Shown: positions 1 through 12,195, counted from the stretch's first letter. The stretch: 64,000 nucleotides of DNA from Sipunculus nudus (GCA_026874595.1 CM049319.1:13419601-13483600), one strand, 5' to 3'. Made by a program: numbers and translations. Notes: generated from the letters alone by a model not told the origin.

Positions 1-299
1 CTGATCAAATGAATAAATCAAATTATGTAGTTTTTGCATATCTTATGCCAGACATCAGAGATTACTAATTAATCATTTAATCTAAACATAAACACATAAA
101 CATAACATGACTTTCATGATACAACAATTTTTAATGGACGGTGAACCAATAAGAATCTTAGAATTAGTTCTTATCCTATATGTTTTAGTTTTTAATACGT
201 CTGCACCACCACTGCTACAACTAACAAGCCAAATGGTAATGCAAGCTACTTATTAAATTTATGATCTCCATGCTATTCCCCTGATTGAATCAAGTTTAG

Positions 300-945
300 G
301 GTGGAGTAGAGTTAGAAACTGCCTTGAACCTATGTTTTTTAGTATTATAGTCATTATATAATTTTTATATATCTTGTATAATTCACCATGGTTATTGTAT
401 AATCTGTATATTTATCATTACAGTCATTGAACACTATGTATATATATTTAGTATTACAGTCATTGTAAATTATGTATATTTAGTATTATTTACCATAGTC
501 ATTGTTTATCATGAATATTCAGTATTATTTACAATAGTCATTGTATACTATGTATATTAAGTATTATAATTATTGTATACTATGAGTATTATTATCATTG
601 TATACTATGTATATTAAGTATTATTTACCATAGACATTGTTTATTACAAATATTTAGTTTAATAGTCATAATGTATACTATGTATATTGAGTATTATAAT
701 CATTGTTGAATATGTACATTTAGTATGATAGTCATTATGTATCCTATGTACATAGAGTATTTTAATCACTGTATACTATGTATATTGAGTATTAGAATCA
801 TTGTATACAATGTATATTGAGTATTATAATCATTGCATACTATGTATATTGAGTATTATAATCATTGTATACTATGTATATTGAGTATTATAATCATTGT
901 AAACTATGTATATTGCGTATTATTTACCATAGTCATTGTGTATAA
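300..945. repeat. Minisatellite of about 30-32 bp that overlaps the 3' end and splice donor of NAT10 exon 4
   Basis: From roughly 300 to 930 the plus strand repeats units of the type agtattataatcattgtat / actatgtatatt. The clearest copies lie at 440-920. Several units (about 481-505, 520-545 and 615-640) carry ttatttaccatagtcattg or near variants. On the minus strand this reads ACAATGACTATGGTAAATAA, which is the last 12 coding bases of NAT10 exon 4 plus its donor (true junction at 928/927). The array therefore contains decayed copies of an exon-intron boundary. Copies become less regular to the left. Confidence 0.8.
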
Positions 946-3900
946 CTTTCTGAGTGAGTCCATTGACCTCAGCAGTATTACCACCACACCTCCTCCCTCC
1001 ACAGTCTCAATGGTACGGCACAGTAGGTTAGGAGACATGGCCTCAAAGTCCTACAGAATAAAAGAAAGCAAGTGACCCACAGGTCATGATGCTCAGATGA
1101 CTAATCTGCAAAGCTTAAATAAAGTCTAACATGAAAGACAGCAACAGTGTACCACTATCTTCTATTGTTCTCACTTACAGTGGCCAAATAAAAATATCCA
1201 GTGCTTACTGTGTGATCACTAGTGCTGGTATATGGAGACCATCTGTGTTTTTACATGTTTCATTAACTTTAGGGCTGGCATTTGTATCTGCAGCTGGTTA
1301 ATCCAACAGGTTAATCCAGATCAGATGAAACAGGTTTCATCTAGTTTTCTCTGAAATTTGGGTGTATACTGATTGTGAGGTTGAAATTTCACACTACGTT
1401 TACCAGTATTTCCACTTGTGCATTCAATTTGATAAGCCCATTTTTTTGTTCAGTGGTCTGCTTAGAAGGGTTACCTTCTTGAATTATAGACAGATATATG
1501 CTCAGAGCTAAACAAAAATTAGACAATATGCCAGTATAGGTGAAGATCTGTGACTTTTAACTGTATGACAGTAGCAAAAAAGCCTAGTTATTATATCACT
1601 TTTCATAAAACCTGACAACTGAATGTCATCTTAAATTCCTTTAAAATGTCCACTGATATGGAAAAAGGTGCACTGTCCTGAAAAATATCATGTTAAACGT
1701 GTAAAGAAGCTAAATAGAGTCTTACACACATTTTTATTTTTCACACCTACTCACCTGAAGAATACACATGCCATATGTGTTTCCAAGTATCTTATGGGTC
1801 TCTGAGTAGTAACAGTAGCGGATGTTGGTGGCAGCAATGAACAGCTCAAACGGATCATCTTCCTTCACATCCAGCTTCCCACTCTTAATTTTCTTCTGCA
1901 ACTGTCTCATCCTCTTCTTCCGATGGCTATAAATAGAAAACATTGCTATGAATAGAACACTACACTTTGCTTTGAACAGAAAAATTTGCTATCAATAGAA
2001 AATCCAGCTATAAATAGAAAATCCAGGTATAACCAGACCCAAATACAAATGACATCCCCACAGCTTTGTACTGCACAACACTTCAACATTTATTACTGTA
2101 CTCTATTTGGTATGATAATCAATTTTTTAAAACAAATTTAACTTTCTAATATTGTTTCCGTTAACTTGTGGCTCATTTTTTTCTGGACTTCTAGTTCACA
2201 TTGGAACCGAAAAAGTTGTTATCAAAGAATTGAGCAAAGTCTCAGCAAAACTGCTTGTGACCAAAACTAAGAACCTGCTGCAGAAAAATTTTCACTTTTC
2301 TTTCATTCGATAAAGATTTATACTCAAATTATGCATTTATAAATTATATATATATATGTCGAGGCCCAGATTAGAATCTGGCCCAATTTAAAACTGGTCT
2401 GACCCAGATCAAAATTTTGATTTGGACCGGCCCAGATCAAAATTCTAATCTGGGCCAGACCAGTTTTAAACTGGGCCAGACCAGATTAAAATTTTGATCT
2501 GGGCCGGTCCAGATTACAATCCTGTGGTGAAGACTTCAGGATTTAAATCTGGTCTGGACTGATTTTAAACTGGGCCAGCCTGGATTAGAATTTTAATCTG
2601 GGCTGGTTAAGTTTACATTCCTGTGGTAGACTGATTTTAAACTGGACTTGCCCAGATCAGATTCCTAATCTGCTCCTAGGCTGGCTTCAATTACACTATG
2701 TTTACTTAGCTGCCCTTTAATCAATTCAAAGAATTTGTAAAACTTTGTGAGTCAACAATAATAAATATTTTATGAATTTATTTCATTTTCTATGAAAATA
2801 TCATTGGTTGGACTCCTGTCATATTTTTGTAATTTTACCTCTTATGTGAAATGTCCAAAATATAATTATAAAATAATTATGTTAGACATTGGTATTTTAC
2901 AGATAAAAACTACAAACATAGCTTGTAAAACATGTGCATTAATTAAAACAAACTAAATCCAAATTTAATCAATAATTATTAATATATATATGTTACTCAA
3001 TGTTAATTCAAAATTTTATTTGTTATTTAAAGTTATTTATCATAAATTGGTTTTTGCTCTGTATCCCCCCCCCCCTTCCCAATATTGTTAGTACATTGGA
3101 CCTAGAACTTACAACATACTACATATTAAGGAAAGAAGGCCCTGATACATCTATTAAGATACCTGAACACAAGTCATTGAAATTTGAAAAATATATATCT
3201 AGTGTACATAAATTAGGTCAATATTGGCTAATTTGTGTGAATTATTAACAAGATCATAATGTATTTAGATAGAACAGTGGGAAAAATATTCACCAACTCA
3301 GCATTTTAACTATATTGAAGGTAGAGAATATTTGTATTGCAGCATTTAACTATCTTCAATTTAGATTAGTTATCAGTTATTAGATAAGCTTTTTTTAAAG
3401 TTATTAACTCCAAAGTGAAACCTCCACCATGTTTGTCATCCTCTGAAATAAAATTCTTAATCAAATTTTCACACATGTTCACCTCTAATTTTGAGACTGC
3501 CAAATGACAGCAATCATATCATTTTCTCAGCTGTGGATTTTCTGCTATTAAAAATTACAGTAATGGTATCACTAACCTCTCTCTAGCCCCAAGTTAGGGC
3601 ACAATGTCATGCTGCTCACCCAAATGAGCATCAAGACTGATAAATTACTTTCCTTCACTTATAAATGAGTAAAGCTGGTATTTAATTATGCATGTATATA
3701 TTTAATAATACACATGTTATTTTGATATTCAGAACAGAAAATTATCTCAGTTAAGTTGAAAATTTTGATATTAAATCAAGTAGATGTCTCAGAACTGACA
3801 TGTTCTTAACTGTGATTAATTATGGTAGTTGGTTTAGGTGAAGTTCAAATGTGAACTTGCATGCTTGAAGAATAGATGTTACCAAAGAAGCACATTACAT

Positions 3901-6900
3901 TTGATTGTTAGCTTTTTCCTCACTAAAATATTTTAAATGATCTTGTTCATTAGGTGTTTTGTGCCCTTCAAATATCTGGAATAAATGTTTACTGTATTAT
4001 CTGATTTAAGATGATAACAAGTGACCCAGGGGTCATGATGCTCAGCTGACCAGGAAGACATTGACAAAAGTATTTTTATCATCTGAATGTCAAATTTGAA
4101 TGAAATACTTTTTCCAAACTTGACCTTTTGTATAAAATCATCCAATATTCATTGGGGTACTATGGAGCTCTGTAGCATGAAGGATATGGGTAACAGACAC
4201 GTATTTTCAAGGTTTACAAGATGACTTTTCAGAGGTCTCCCAGCATGTCAAAAAATAAAATTCTAGGTCCAGTTATTATGATTTGTGCCCTGTTAACAAA
4301 TCCAAATGTTTATTCTGGGGGGTATTTCAAAGCCGCATAGGATGAAGGAGATGGGTAACAGAGATGTAATTTCAGGTGCACAAGGAGACTTTTCAGGGGC
4401 CTCCCAGCATATCAAGAAAGGAGATTCTAGGTCAAGTCATTATAATTTGTGCTCTGTTAACAGATGACCAAATCTTTATTCTGGGGAGTACTTCGGAGCC
4501 CCAGAGCATGAAGGATATGGGTAACAGGGACCTTATTTCGGGTTCCCATGTAGACCTTTTATGGGTTTCCCTGGAGGTGAGGACAGAAGATTCTAGGTCC
4601 AGTCATTATGATTTGTGCCCTGTTAATATATGACCAAATCTTTATTCTGGGGGAACTTCAGAGCCCCATAGCTCACAGAATATGGGTAACAGGGACCTTA
4701 TTTCGGGTTTCCATGTAGACCTTTTATGGGCTTCCCTGGAGGGGAGGACAGAAGATTCTAGGTCCAGTAATTATGATTTGTGCCCTGTTTACAGATGACC
4801 AAATGTTTAAAGATCACAAAAGTAGAGAAAAAAAATCGTAAAAAATAAAAAAAATATAGGAGGCGCCACCAATCTCCAGAAATTGATGAAACACTCCATG
4901 ATCAATATCCATGCAAAAAAACATGGTGATTAATGCATTAGTTGTTCAGATACTTGAGCTTTTGTATTAAATTTTGCATTATTCTGGGGGGTACTTCAGA
5001 ACCCCATAGCTCGAAGAATATAGGTCACAGTGACCTAATTTCAGGTTTACAAGGAGAATTTCCATAGACCTCCCAGGATTTCAAGTAAGAAGATTCCCAG
5101 TCTAGCGGTTACGATTTGTGCCCTGTTAACAGACAGACGCCTGGATGGCCGGACGGACGACGGACAAAAGGTGATCCCTACAGCTCAGATGACTTTCAGT
5201 CAGCTGAGCTCAAAATTGAAAAAAATCAGGTGGCGCCACCAGAATGCAGAAACTGATGAAACATTTCATGATCAATATCCATGCAAAGAATCATGGTGAT
5301 CAATATAATAATTGTTCAGATACTTGAGCTTTTGTATCAAATTTTCCATTATTCTGGGGGGTACTTCGGAGCCCCATAGCTCAGAGGTTATGGGTAACAG
5401 AGACCTAATTTCAAGTTTTTAAGGAAACTTTTCATGGGCCTCTCAGCATGTCAAGAGAGAAGATTCTAGGTCCAGTTGTTACGATTTGTGCCATGTTAAC
5501 AGATGACAGCATCTTATGGTCTCAAAAATAGAGAAAAAAATTCGTAAAAATAAAAAAAATACAGGTGTCGCCACCATACTGCAGAAACTGATGACACATT
5601 CCATGATCAATATCCATGCAAAGAATCATGGTGATCACTGCAATAGTTGTTTAGATACTTGAGCTTTTGTATCAAATTGTCCATTATTCTGAGGGATACT
5701 TCAGATGACTTACAGTCAGCTGAGCTAAAAACACTTAATGGTCAATATCCATGCAAAGAATCATGATGATCTCCATATTAGTTGTTCAGATACTTCAGCT
5801 TTTGTATCAAATTGTCCATTATTCTGAGGGATACTTCAGAGTCCTATAGCTTGAAGGATATGGGTAACAGAGACCTAATTTCAAGTTTCCACAGGCACTC
5901 TTCATGGGCCTCCTTGCATGACAAGAATGAAGTTTCTAGGTCCAGTTGTTGCAATTTGTACCCTCTTGATAGATAACCACATCTTCAAAGGTCTCGAAAA
6001 AAGAGAAAAAAAAATTCATAAAAATTTGAAAAAAATAGAGGTGGCACACCCTCTCTGCAGAAACTGATGGAACAGCTCATGATCAATATGCATGCAAAAA
6101 TCATGACCATCAGTGTTGTAGTTATTGAGATACTGCACTTTTTGTATCAAATTTTCCATTATTCTGGGGGGTATTTTGGAGCCATACAGCATAAGAATAT
6201 GGGTAACAGAGACCTAATTTCAGGTTTCCATGGAGAATTTTCATGGGTCTCCCTGTGTGTCAAGAATGAAGATTCTAGGTCCAGTTTTTATGATTTGTGC
6301 CCTGTTAACAGATGTTCATATCTTTAAAGGTCTCAAAAATAGATAAAACATTCTTAAAAAAAACCCCAAACAAATACAGGTTGTGCCACCAGTCTGCAGG
6401 AACTGATGGAACACCTCTTGATCAATAGTTATGCCACAAATCATGACCATCAGTGATGTAGTTATTGAGATATTGAAGTTTTTGTATGAAATTTTTGACT
6501 ACTCTGAGGGGTACTTTGGGGCCCCATAGCTGGAAGGATATGGGTAACAGAAACCTAATTTCTGGTTTCCATGGAGACTTTTCATAGGTCTCTCAGTGTA
6601 TTGAGAATGAAGATTCTAGGTCCAGTCGTTACGATTTGTGCCATGCTAACAGATGACAGCATCCTTAAAGGTCTCAAAAATAGAGGAAGAAATCGTAAAA
6701 AAATCAAACAATATAGGTGGCGCCACCAGTCTGCAGGAACTGATGGAACATCTCATAATCAATATGTATGCCAAAAATCATGAACATCAGTGATGTAGTT
6801 ATTGAGATATTGAAGTTTTTGTATGAAATTTTTGACTACTCTGGGGGGGTACTTTGGGGCCCCATAGCTCAAAGGATATGGGTAACAGAGACCTAATTTC

Positions 6901-9259
6901 TGGTTTCCATGGAGACTTTTCATAGGTCTTCTAGTGTGTTGAGAATGAAGATTCTAGGTCCAGTTGTTACGATTTGTGCCATGCTAACAGATGACAGCAT
7001 CCTTAAAGGTCTCAAAAATAGAGGAAAAAATCGTAAAAAATCCAACGATACAGGTGGTGCCACCAGTCTGCAGGAACACATGACACATCTCATGATCAAT
7101 AGTTATGCCACAAATCATGACCATCAGTCAAGTAGTTAATGAGATATTGAAGTTTTTGTATGAAATTTTTTACTTTTCTTGGGGGTACTTTGGGGCTCCA
7201 TAGCTCGAAGAAAATGGGTAACAGAGACCTAATTTTGGTTTCCATGGAGACTTTTCATAGGTGTCTCAGTGTGTCAAGAATGAAGATTCTAGGTCCAGTC
7301 GTTATGATTTGTGCCACGTTAACAGATGACAACATCCTTAAAGGTCTCAAAAATAGAGGAAAAAATCGTAAAAAATCAAACAATACAGGTGGCGCCACAA
7401 GTCTGCAGGAACTGATGGAACATTTCATAATCAATATGTATGCCAAAAATCATGAACATCAGTGATGTAGTTATTGAGATATTGAAGTTTTTGTATGAAA
7501 TTTTTGACTACTCTGGGGGGGGGGGGTACTTTGGGGCCCCATAGCTCGAAGGATATGGTTAACAGAGACCTAATTTCTGGTTTCCAAGGACATTTTTCAT
7601 GGACCTCTCAGTGTGTCAAGAGTGAAGATTCTAGGTCCAGAGTCACGATTTGTGCCATGCTAACAGATGACAGCATCCTTAAAGGTCTCAAAATTAGAGG
7701 AAAAAATCGTAAAAAATCGAACAATAAAGGTGGCACCACCAGTCTGCAGGAAGTGATGACACATCTCATGATCAATAGTTATGCCACAAATCATGACCAT
7801 CAGTCAAGTAGTTTATGAGATATTGAAGTTTTTGTATGAAATTTTTTACATTTCTTGGGGGTACTTTGGGGCTCCATAGCTCGAAGAATATGGGTAACAG
7901 AGACCTAATTTCTGGTTTCCATGGAGACTTTTCATAGGTCTCTCAGTGTGTCAAGAATGAAGATTCTAGGTCCAGTCTTTACGATTTATGCCATGTTAAC
8001 AGATGTTTACATTTTGAAAAGTCTCAAAAATAGAGAAAAAAATTCGTAAAAAATTGAACGATACAGATGGCTCCACCAGTCTGCAGGAAGTGATGGAACA
8101 TCTCATGATTAATATGTATGACAAAAATAATGACCATCAGTCAAGTATTTCATGAGATATTGAAGTTTTTGTTTGAAATTTTTTACTTTTCTGGGGGGGT
8201 AGTTTGGGGCCCCATAGCTGGAAGGATATGGGTAACAGAGACCTAATTTCTGGTTTCCATGGAGACTTTTCATAGGTCTCTCAGTGTGTCGAGAATGAAG
8301 ATTCTAAGTCCAGTCATTAAGATTTGTGCCTTGTTAACAGATGTTCACATTTTTAAAGGTCTCAAAAATAGAGAGAAAAATTCGTAAAAAATCAAAAAAT
8401 ACAGGTGGCACCCCCAGTCTTCCGGAACTGATGGAACCTCTCATGATCAATATGTATGCCAAAAATCATGACCATCAGTCAAGTAGTTAATGAGATATTG
8501 AAGTTTTTGTATGAAATTTTGGACTTTTCTGGGGGGTACTTTGGGGCCCCATAGCTCGAAGGATATGGGTAACAGAGACCTAATTTCTGGTTTCCAAGGA
8601 GATTTTTCATGGACCTCTCAGAATGCCAAGTTACAAGGTTCTAGGTCCAGCGGTTACGATTTGTGCCTGGTTAACGGACGGACAGACGGACAGACGGACG
8701 ACGGACAAAGAGTGATCGCTATAGCTCAGATGACTTTCAGTCAGCTGAGCTAAAAATCAAGCTAGCCTAAAATTAGATTAGGATTCTGATCTGGTTAGGC
8801 CCAGTTTAAAATTAGTCCACCACAGTACTGTAATCTTGACTAGCCCGGAATTAACATTTTGATCTTGGCCAGCCAAGTTTAAAATCAGTCCACCACAGGA
8901 TTGTAAACTTAACCAGCCCAGATCAAAATTCTAATCTGGGCCAGACCAGTTTAAAATCAGTCCACCACAGGATTGTAAACTTAACCAGCCCAGATCAAAA
9001 TTCTAATCTGGGCCAGCCCAGTTTAAAATCAGTCCAGACTGGATTTAAATCCTGAAGTCTTCACCACAGGATTGTAATCTGGACCGGCCCAGATCAAAAT
9101 TTAAAACTGGGCCAGCCCAGATCAAAATTTTGATTTGGACCGGCCCAGATCAAAATTCTAATCTGGGCCGGTCCAAATCAAAATTTTGATCTGGGCTGGC
9201 CCAGTTTTAAATTGGGCCAGATTCTAATCTGGGCCTCGACATATATATGTATATATGTA

Positions 9260-9315
<56 letters not shown>

Positions 9316-10269
9316 TCTTTGATGTAAGCAGATGTAATTGTCATTACTATCAGAATAAAGTTTTGAACAAAAATCATACACAATTTCTGACAGTATATTT
9401 CAGTATGAAAGTATTGTCATCTGGAACTGCATATGATCTTTTTAAATGAAAGGTTTTTATACAAAAATTAAAAAATCATGAAATTCAAATAAAACTTACC
9501 ATCACCTCATCTGAGCCTGTGGGATTCAATTTCTTCATTATTTTTATTTAGAACTATCCATTCTTATTCATATAAATTTCCTTTAAATTCCAATTTAATT
9601 CATCCTGGCCATGGTCTCACTTAAGCTTGATTTTTACTGAAGCCAAGCTCCTAGTTTTATTAGAGGACTGAAGCCCTGGCTTTTACTTACCTACTGAAGC
9701 CTAACTCCTTCTTGTAGCACCAGAGGACTGAAGGCCTGGCTTTGACTGCAGCTTTTGACAACATGTGATGCAGGATGACAACCTGTAATTACAGTGACAT
9801 ACAGGTTAAATTATTTACATATTCAGAGCTAATGAGAAATATATTTCAACTGATCATGAAATCTTCTTATTGTTAATGATTTTTGAGATTGTGGATATTG
9901 TTGATTAATGTATATTTCCAGAGTTTTCTGTACAATTTAATCAAAAATGAACTGAATTAATTAAAACAATACATTTAAATCATTTCAATTCAACTTCAAT
10001 TCTTGAAGCAATATCAATACAGCATTTCTTTCTCTAATTGCAGTTGAAAGATATGTATTCTTTGACACTCTTTTCAAAAGACCAAACAACATGAAATATA
10101 AATTATAGAATCACCAGGAAAAATTTAAACTTTTATTAATAGAAAGTACTGAACAGCTTACTTGATCTCTGCCTCTGTCCCCAACCACCACAAACATGGA
10201 CCGATGCTTGGTGTGGACTCCATTTTCTATCAACACTCGTATACGATTGTCAATCTTCTTTCTGACCAT
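928..10269 (-). CDS. NAT10: NAT10, RNA cytidine acetyltransferase, first four coding exons (gene continues beyond the left edge)
   Basis: Known role of the family: nucleolar enzyme that makes N4-acetylcytidine in 18S rRNA and, with an adaptor, in tRNA, using ATP and acetyl-CoA. Coding exons on the minus strand are 10162-10269 (36 codons from the ATG), 9691-9782, 1755-1926 and 928-1050, with lengths 108, 92, 172 and 123 nt. The phases join without a break into 165 residues. Recognisable stretches are VRKKIDNRIRVLIENGV at the N terminus, VVILHHMLSKAAVKARPSVL, HRKKRMRQLQKKIKSGKLDV, DDPFELFIAATNIRYCYY and DFEAMSPNLLCRTIETVEGG. All match the N-terminal (DUF1726/TmcA-N) part of animal NAT10. The helicase, GNAT and tRNA-binding domains would lie left of base 1. 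An acceptor-like 'tttttcag' at 10278-10285 ends 7 bases before the ATG, so a non-coding 5' exon probably lies further right. Intron 2 is 7.8 kb because of a large inserted element. Confidence 0.9.
1051..1754 (-). other. NAT10 intron 3
   Basis: A 704-bp intron with canonical GT (minus strand, 1754-1753) and AG (1052-1051) ends. It contains one copy, at about 1073-1105, of a dispersed motif, gtgacccacaggtcatgatg followed by ctcagatga, that recurs elsewhere in the window. Otherwise I see nothing in it. Confidence 0.75.
2359..2690 (+). repeat. Left inverted arm of the 6.9-kb element
   Basis: About 330 bp built from alternating palindromic modules (cccagatcaaaatt...aatctgggcc and ccagttttaaactgggcc). 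It mirrors the arm at 8755-9239. Single-stranded, this arm could fold into many local hairpins as well as pair with the other arm. Confidence 0.7.
4150..8755 (+). repeat. Tandem array with two unit lengths, about 165 bp then about 338 bp
   Basis: The marker atgggtaacag occurs at about 4185, 4350, 4516 and 4681 (spacing about 165). After an irregular stretch with markers near 5390 and 5857, it recurs from about 6196 with spacing of about 338 (6539, 6877, 7214, a variant at 7553, then 7889, 8227, 8566). Each long unit reads from ccccatagctcgaaggatat through aagattctaggtccagtc and gttacgatttgtgcc to a palindromic ggtggcgccacc and a poly-purine/AT part. The short units lack the second half. The last unit ends in a run of gacggacggac repeats and atgactttcagtcagctgag. 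The ORFs across it are by-products of the repeat. Confidence 0.85.
8755..9239 (-). repeat. Right inverted arm of the 6.9-kb element
   Basis: This is the reverse complement of the left arm, longer by roughly 150 bp through extra copies of the module gtttaaaatcagtccaccac plus aggattgtaaacttaacc. It ends at cctcga (9239) against a long (TA)n tract. Confidence 0.7.
9240..9312. repeat. (TA)n microsatellite
   Basis: About 70 bp of TA dinucleotides interrupted by a few tatatg units, directly adjoining the right end of the 6.9-kb element. A shorter TA tract adjoins the left end, so the element probably inserted into a pre-existing microsatellite. Confidence 0.9.
9637..9684 (-). repeat. Decayed tandem copy of the 3' end of NAT10 exon 2
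   Basis: The plus-strand text actgaagccaagctcctag...agaggactgaagccctggct repeats, about 54 bp away, the exon segment actgaagcctaactccttct...agaggactgaaggcctggct at 9693-9740. The copy sits on the intron side of the true donor (9690-9689). It has lost coding sense through substitutions and a small deletion. Confidence 0.7.
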
Positions 10270-10612
10270 TGTAATTCTGAAAAACAGAGTGAATGTATTA
10301 AATGCTTCTGAAGACTCATTTTTAACATTTTCATATATATGGCCTTGGTCTATTCAAAATCTAAAATATCATGATTTTTTAAACAACATTTTTTATATTT
10401 AGTTGTGGGCCAATCATTGAGTTTTATCGAAAGTCAGTCAGTTTGCTGCCACTTTCAAGCGCTCGATTACCAAAGGCAACTATCGATTACATCATAATCC
10501 TGATTGTTAATTTTTTCCAGAAAGCTTTTTTGTTATAGGCTAAAATTATTCTTCCATGTTTTACAACAGTCTGCACTTCATATAATGAGTCTGTGTTCCC
10601 CAATAACTTCCA

Positions 10613-10620
10613 CATGTAAC
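10613..10620. repeat. Target-site duplication, left copy (CATGTAAC)
   Basis: Direct 8-bp repeat, identical to 12188-12195, immediately outside the hAT element. Confidence 0.88.
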
Positions 10621-12187
10621 CAGACATGGGGTATTCATATTCAGTATTCGTATTCATTGTATTCGAATACAGGTATTTTCAGTATTTGTATTTGTATACA
10701 TTTGTTTAAAGTACAAAAGTATTTGTATTCGTATTCAAATACATTGCAGAAGTATTCACATTCATAATTACTTTTCACGAATACACGCATTACACATTAA
10801 TGTTGTTAACATTTGTCCTTTATCCATTTGGAAAAATGTGCCATTATTTCCATAGAGATTGATTTAGACCCACTTACTAGATACACACTGACAATCTTAT
10901 TTACACATTTTGACATTTTTTACTTTATTCATGTTAAATTTATATTAATGTGTTTATTCTGTCAAGAGTATGTACCTCTCCATCAGTCAGACCCTCTTTA
11001 CTTCTACATTTATCCTACAGCTACACCAAATGTTCTTTATACATACTAGACAACAGGTATCTACATGGGGCAAGCAACCCTGTCCATATCCTTTGCTCTG
11101 AACCCTTTATGTCTGATAATGCCCCAATGAACTTCCTGTGTAGAAGCTGAAGGCAGCTAGGCCAGCATGCTACTAGCCCAAGTCCACTCAAGTTCAAAGG
11201 GTTGAAAGCTTAGTAATTACCCCTGCCTGGTCTAGTTAACAGCCCTGACAGGGATGATAGCTCAGTACCTTACTTGACCAAACCTGATGTCCATTCCAGT
11301 ATCTTGATAAACCTGTAATTCACATAACTGTGAATTGTGTACCTAGATACAGGTACAAGCAACTGGCCCCAACCCTGCTCAGTGTACATACTATAGCCAA
11401 CTTTAGACATGAGGCATGTAGGCAACCCCTTGTATCTATCCTTTGTTGGTAGCTGTGTACTTGTGCTGATTATAATGCTCCAATGCACTTCCTGTTTAAG
11501 AGGTTGGGGGTTGACTAGCTTGCTAGCCAGGTAGCTAGCTACAAAGGCAGCAAGGATGAATGCTTTGTAATTACTCCTGCCTAAGATGGCTAACTGCCCT
11601 GGCAGGGGTGACAGCTTTGTACATGCAATTGACCCAAGCCTAGTGTCAATTTCAAGTACCAGTATCAAATTTGTACCTGTAGTACCTTATACCAGGTACA
11701 GGAAATTTAGTTCCAGGTACAGGTACAAGGTACTTCCTACTCATGACAGTAAGGTACAGGTACTCTGAATTGTGTATCTATAGGTAAAGGTACAGGCTCA
11801 GGTACAAGTACCTGGCCCCAACCCTTAAAGGAACATTCATTTACATATTTTGTGTAACAAACCACCATAATATATAATACTCTGTCATTATGAAGTTTGG
11901 AAATCAACGCATACACAGAGGATTACATGAATATTTTGAATTTTGGAGTAAAACACATTTTGCAAGTGTGAATATATGATGAATGCAGTTAATAGTATTA
12001 AACAAAATTGATATTTGATAGTTTCTTTTTGTTTAAGTAAAATGTATTCATGTATTTATTCATGAATACATTTGTATTTGTATTCGTATTTGAATACATT
12101 ATTGTTTTGGAGTATTTGTATTTGTATTCGTGTACCCCTGATGTATTCATATTCAAATACATTTCTCCTGTATTCGACCCATGTCTG
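10621..12187. mobile_element. hAT-type non-autonomous DNA transposon with an 8-bp target-site duplication
   Basis: The 8-bp sequence CATGTAAC occurs exactly at 10613-10620 and 12188-12195. It flanks inverted termini CAGACATGGG (10621 on) and cccatgtctg (ending 12187). An 8-bp duplication with CAG-type termini is the signature of the hAT superfamily. Subterminal parts on both sides (10632-10780 and 12040-12170) are rich in gtattcgtattcaaatac-like palindromic repeats in inverse arrangement. The interior (about 11060-11780) has two diverged direct copies of a roughly 350-bp segment and many ggtacc/gtacaggtac strings. No transposase reading frame is visible. Confidence 0.88.
11060..11780 (+). repeat. 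Two diverged direct copies of a segment of about 350 bp inside the hAT element
   Basis: The first copy includes gccccaatgaacttcctgtg, taattacccctgcctggtct and taacagccctgacagggatg (about 11060-11280). The second includes gctccaatgcacttcctgtt, taattactcctgcctaagat and taactgccctggcaggggtg (about 11410-11640). The order is the same with a spacing of about 355 bp, so this is an internal tandem duplication older than the target duplication suggests. Confidence 0.65.
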
Positions 12188-12195
12188 CATGTAAC
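12188..12195. repeat. Target-site duplication, right copy (CATGTAAC)
   Basis: Direct 8-bp repeat, identical to 10613-10620, immediately outside the hAT element. Confidence 0.88.

Larger units (their letters stand above)
2359..9239. mobile_element. 6.9-kb element with long inverted termini and a tandem-repeat core, inserted in a TA microsatellite inside NAT10 intron 2
   Basis: The left end (tcgaggcccagattagaatc, 2359 on) and the right end (its reverse complement, ending at 9239) are mirror images. The similarity continues for about 330 bp inward; for example both arms carry ggtccagattacaatcctgt and gaagacttcaggatttaaat in inverted orientation. Each arm is itself made of short palindromic units of the type cccagatcaaaattctaatctggg. 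Both ends abut (TA)n tracts (2344-2357 and 9240-9312), so target duplication cannot be resolved. The interior has AT-rich sequence (2700-4140) and the tandem array (4150-8750). I see no transposase-like reading frame, so this looks non-autonomous. The superfamily is unknown. Confidence 0.7.

Noticed and set aside
4376-8753. Series of similar ORFs of 60-107 codons with shared peptides (ILGPVV.ICA, SSKDMGNRDLISGF)
   Set aside because: They are frames of the same tandem DNA repeat, start at arbitrary places, and are interrupted at each unit boundary; there is no sign of selection on protein.
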